Assembly: GCA_963573385.1 (NCBI GenBank)
Contig: CAUYLG010021656.1
Coordinates: 62,001-126,000 of the forward strand
Source: Cacajao melanocephalus
Lineage: Eukaryota > Chordata > Mammalia > Primates > Pitheciidae
DNA: 64,000 nt
Direction of reading: 5' to 3'
Part shown: positions 63,250 to 64,000 of the stretch, piece by piece
Layout: each line of letters opens with the position of its first letter
Position numbering within the stretch: position 1 is the stretch's first letter
Notes under the pieces: model-generated
What the model was told of the DNA's origin: nothing
What the model saw: the letters and a program-made list of their open reading frames with translations, nothing else
The model's database searches: none
Translations under genes and position numbers: made by a program

Positions 63250-64000
63250 AGCTAGACAAGCAAAGATATAACCAACAAAGAGTGGGAAAGCACAGTGTAA
63301 GAACCAGTGATCTGATCATGTTACTACAAACCCAAAAAACGCAAAGGAGCAAGTACATTACCTGCTCTGTACTGGTACTGGGGGTTGGACGTGATTAAAA
63401 ACTTTACCCTTTGGACCTGGTATTGCTAATCTAGCTGTAGTCAATAAAACTGACATTGGTGGTTGGAGTTTCCTCCTGTTGGACTCCATACGCAGAGGCA
63501 TACACAGGCCAGTTGGTTCTTTGGGAGATTTGCAACTAATCTTGGTCTGAATTTCATTTGAAGACATAGTTTAAACCTCATTTCTTTGAATCATGTGTCA
63601 CCATACCCAAATTTCTTCGGCCTTTTGCGATTCTGGGCATTGAAAATCATTGGCAAGATTAATCTTCTAGGTCTACTCAGAACTGAAATGAGGATGGGAA
63701 CACCTTGGTTTGAAATAGAAAACCTCTCTTCCACCATCATACGTTTAGGTCAGCAAGTATAATCTTTCTTCTATATACCTCACAGAACCTAACTCAATAT
63801 TTTTAGTCCACTTCGTATGAGAGAGATTTGTTAAAGTATACAAATCACAGTTGGACAGGAGGAATAAGTTCTAATGTTCTACATCACCATAGGATGATTA
63901 TAGTGAACTCTCATACATTTTATAACTCTCATACATTATATAGTTTCAAACAAAATAGAAGGATACTGAACATTTGTAACAAAGAAAAATGATAAATGAA
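63250..64000. other. No recognised feature
   Basis: No gene or named repeat seen. Short frames (70 codons or fewer) only. A tandem-like ACTCTCATACATT repeat occurs near 63907-63940. Confidence 0.5.

Overview
This window reads as AT-rich, CpG-poor primate (most likely human) intergenic or deep-intronic DNA. The evidence is the repeat content: AluS-class SINEs, primate L1P and older L1M LINEs, THE1/MST/MLT1 (ERVL-MaLR) LTRs, ERVL proviruses with MLT2-type LTRs, one ERV1-type LTR, MIR and L2. I see no intact protein-coding gene, no exon I can support, no RNA gene and no CRISPR or prokaryotic feature. The longest open frames are about 140 codons or less and are either chance or decayed transposon frames. 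Family names come from recognition by eye; subfamily names are tentative.

Layout. 1-6167: low-information DNA with MaLR LTR pieces (1111-1473, 4143-4345), an L2-like fragment, a bare poly(T) insertion flanked by direct repeats, and an antisense Alu (4835-5130). 6182-14882: one old full-length L1M on the minus strand, bounded by an exact 14-base target-site duplication and carrying three younger insertions: an Alu, an ERV1 LTR with a CTTT duplication, and an L1P 3' end. 14897-22737: mostly unrecognised, with a degraded ERV pol (reverse transcriptase and RNase H motifs, about 18990-20650, plus strand), a THE1 solo LTR (18365-18724) and MIR. 22738-27490: a decayed minus-strand ERVL provirus with an MLT2-type 5' LTR, interrupted by an Alu and an L1 fragment.

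27490-31860: unassigned sequence, MIR/L2 scraps and an MLT1/MST-type solo LTR with a perfect AAGAG duplication (29481-29888). 31860-38975: a plus-strand old L1M broken up by at least four insertions. These include two oppositely oriented L1P 3' ends and a complete MSTA-type MaLR provirus (36013-38208, duplication TCAAT) that itself contains a THE1 LTR (36409-36743, duplication CTAGG). 38976-48821: mostly unrecognised, with an L1M reverse-transcriptase-region fragment (41880-43190). 48822-49580: two antisense MaLR LTRs with a 64-base Alu scrap between them. 51182-51465: a plus-strand Alu. 55078-55362: a hAT-type DNA transposon remnant. 56900-57260: L2.

58868-61670 is the most unusual stretch. 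A composite (CA)n/CAGTCATTAG minisatellite is followed by two nested sets of local direct duplications that include an L1M 3'UTR. 61740-63245: a plus-strand ERVL remnant with integrase-end and dUTPase similarity, then an LTR-like segment. Nothing here works together as a pathway. The value of the window is its layered insertion history, readable from several target-site duplications, and its local duplication structure. I did not find a previously undescribed biological system.
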